From an uncultured Ruegeria sp. (lineage in GTDB: Bacteria; Pseudomonadota; Alphaproteobacteria; Rhodobacterales; Rhodobacteraceae), in contig NZ_CANMFF010000007.1 in NCBI RefSeq assembly GCF_947497005.1, positions 62,001 to 126,000 of the forward strand: 64,000 nucleotides of DNA, in the 5' to 3' direction. Each line of letters begins with the position of its first letter. The first letter of the stretch is position 1. The notes below the pieces were generated by a model. The model was given only the letters and a program-made list of their open reading frames with translations, did no database searches and was not told the origin of the DNA. A program made the position numbers and the translations under genes. This document shows, piece by piece, positions 62,971 to 64,000 of the stretch.

Positions 62971-63342
62971 TTAAAGGGCAATGCGCGCGATAGCGAAGAT
63001 GCCAGCAGCAGCCGCGCCATAAGACAGGCAGGTCACCAGAATGATCAGGACCTTTTCAAGCGTACCGTGAACGTAGTCCTCCAGCATCACTTGCGCGCCG
63101 TCCGCGAAATGTTTGAAGCCAACCGCCAGCGTCAGTGCGGCCACGATGGCAGGGAAGGGCCGCGAGTAGTATTCGAGTACCACGTCAAACGGCTGACCCA
63201 GAACCGGGCCAAAGGTAAATACAAACATCGGCACAAGGATCAGCAAAGCAACTGAGCTGACTTTCATCGCCCAGAAATGGGCTGTACCGGATTTTGCCGA
63301 GCCAAGACCAGCGGCGCGTTTACGGTCGGTCAGATAACGCAT
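62971..63342 (-). CDS. sdhD: Succinate dehydrogenase membrane anchor subunit
   Basis: Inner-membrane anchor, 123 residues, three transmembrane helices. FKHFADGAQVMLEDYVHG holds the region that contributes to haem and quinone binding (His and the Asp-Tyr pair). ATG 63342 has TGGAGG upstream and lies 13 bp after the sdhC stop. Confidence 0.94.
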   Translation of the reverse strand: MRYLTDRKRAAGLGSAKSGTAHFWAMKVSSVALLILVPMFVFTFGPVLGQPFDVVLEYYSRPFPAIVAALTLAVGFKHFADGAQVMLEDYVHGTLEKVLIILVTCLSYGAAAAGIFAIARIAL

Positions 63343-63355
63343 GTCAGGCCTCCAA

Positions 63356-63742
63356 TCACGCGACGACGACAAGGGTCAGAAGGGTCAGGACGACTGATCC
63401 GATGACAACTGCCCAGCCCAGCTTTGTCGCTGTGGGAATGTCCAGACCAACCGCATTGTCCCAGATCAGGTGCCGCACACCGGCAAGCGTGTGATACCAG
63501 AGACCCCAAACAGACAGAGCCATTACCAGATCCCCCAGCATCGAGGTGATCACGCCATTTGCCCTGGCGAAGGCCTCGGGCGAGGTCGCTGCGGCCAGAA
63601 ACCACCAGACGATCAACAACGCCGCCAAGAGAAGGGCATTGCCGGTGATACGTGTCAGGATGGACGTGACCGACGTCAGCTGCGGACGATAGATCGACAG
63701 ATGCGGCGAAAGTGGGCGGTTGCCCCGATTTACATCGGCCAT
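63356..63742 (-). CDS. sdhC: Succinate dehydrogenase cytochrome b556 subunit
   Basis: Membrane subunit, 128 residues, three helices. RPLSPHLSIYRPQLTSVTSI is the family N-terminal signature with the quinone-site Ser, and HTLAGVRHLIWD contains the haem-ligand His. I start at MADVNRG (63742), which has GGAGC upstream; the frame runs on to 63814 without support. It is the first gene of the sdh operon. Confidence 0.95.
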   Translation of the reverse strand: MADVNRGNRPLSPHLSIYRPQLTSVTSILTRITGNALLLAALLIVWWFLAAATSPEAFARANGVITSMLGDLVMALSVWGLWYHTLAGVRHLIWDNAVGLDIPTATKLGWAVVIGSVVLTLLTLVVVA

Positions 63743-64000
63743 GGCGGCTCCTTTTCGGTTGGCTACCGAACGTTTTACTGGTTTTTGCGACACTGTCACG
63801 TGCTGCGGGTGCAAAAAACACTAAATTCGGCGCAAAGTGACGGATAATTCAACTATGTGATCACACAAAATATTCTTGTGATCACATATTATATTCTCCC
63901 TCATCAATGTTAGCGATTTCAAGGCGAAAGGTATGTGATCACGAATCTCATAACCCGTTATCTAAGGCCTGCTGTTTGCTGCGTCACTTCGCGCAGCAGT
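63743..64000. other. sdh promoter region; no gene seen
   Basis: 258 bp to the window edge, AT-rich for this genome. It contains three TGTGATCACA-type palindromes (annotated separately) and no supportable coding frame. On the minus strand a TATAAT (63893-63888) sits just upstream of the two clustered palindromes and may be the -10 of the sdh promoter; I see no matching -35. Confidence 0.5.
63856..63943. promoter_or_regulatory. Three TGTGATCACA palindromes upstream of sdhC
   Basis: Exact TGTGATCACA at 63856-63865 and 63877-63886, 21 bp apart (two helical turns), and TGTGATCACG at 63934-63943. Placement upstream of sdhC and around a TATAAT suggests operators for a repressor, perhaps GntR type. 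Confidence 0.65.

Noticed and set aside
63856..63886. CRP/FNR binding site reading of the TGTGATCACA palindromes
   Set aside because: CRP sites need TGTGA-N6-TCACA and FNR sites TTGAT-N4-ATCAA; here the half-sites are fused without a spacer.

Overview
This window is about 60% GC and comes from the chromosome of an alphaproteobacterium of the Rhodobacterales, most likely a marine Roseobacter-group bacterium close to Ruegeria or Phaeobacter. This rests on protein content and gene order: ethylmalonyl-CoA pathway genes (ccr, ecm), an sdhCDAB operon, the TSUP/TIGR02186 gene pair, a luxR-luxI quorum-sensing pair, the gshB-yraN-rsmI/lpoA block, and glnD-murJ. No species assignment can be made from sequence reading alone. 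I saw no rRNA, tRNA, insertion sequence, prophage or CRISPR array. Genes are densely packed and often overlap by 4 bp; no gene-free stretch exceeds 300 bp.

Layout. 0-10 kb: 5' part of gltX, a DUF1801 protein, a Tat-exported metallo-beta-lactamase-fold protein, a FAD oxidoreductase, a short hypothetical gene, nadE, an exported 19-repeat MORN protein, an SDR, then leuA preceded by a probable leucine leader peptide. 10-18 kb: rlmJ and the cell-shape operon mreB-mreC-mreD-mrdA-rodA followed by a ghrA-like reductase. 18-30 kb: dcp-type peptidase, a membrane-anchored ThiF-family protein, dut, coaBC, a ChaN-like protein and a heat-shock sigma factor on the minus strand; then cobU, a phosphatase, a GST fused to a YHS-like module and comM on the plus strand; then gshB, yraN and rsmI on the minus strand. 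30-46 kb: lpoA-like lipoprotein, glnD, murJ, a degenerate rhomboid, trpS, ilvE, a Usp protein, a DsbA-fold isomerase, nfuA-like, tsaB, rimI-like, and a BMP-type nucleoside ABC transporter of four genes. 46-52 kb: TSUP permease plus TIGR02186 protein, then a minus-strand quorum-sensing region (small protein, luxR, luxI, SF1 helicase, SDR). 52-58 kb: ccr, a PlsB-like acyltransferase, ecm, an H-NS-family protein, deoD. 58-64 kb: a DUF1989 protein, two small proteins, and sdhC-sdhD-sdhA-(sulfotransferase)-sdhB.

How genes work together. Envelope growth is heavily represented (mreBCD/PBP2/RodA, LpoA-like PBP activator, MurJ). Carbon metabolism links ccr and ecm (acetyl-CoA assimilation) with the sdh operon (TCA cycle and respiration). 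Nitrogen and amino-acid control appears in glnD, the leuA leader and the ilvE 5' hairpin.

The most interesting non-coding signals are these. (1) Two perfect TTAA-N7-TTAA CtrA-type boxes flank luxR, the only two I found by eye in the window. (2) A leucine-rich leader peptide with rare CTA codons and mutually exclusive hairpins precedes leuA. (3) A 12-bp perfect inverted repeat buries the ribosome-binding site and the first base of the start codon of ilvE, with comparable weaker hairpins before luxI and the helicase. (4) Three TGTGATCACA palindromes lie upstream of sdhC. (5) A RutR-like palindrome precedes the BMP transporter. Protein oddities are a rhomboid lacking its catalytic residues, the GST-YHS fusion, a block-duplicated MORN protein and a sulfotransferase inside the sdh operon.
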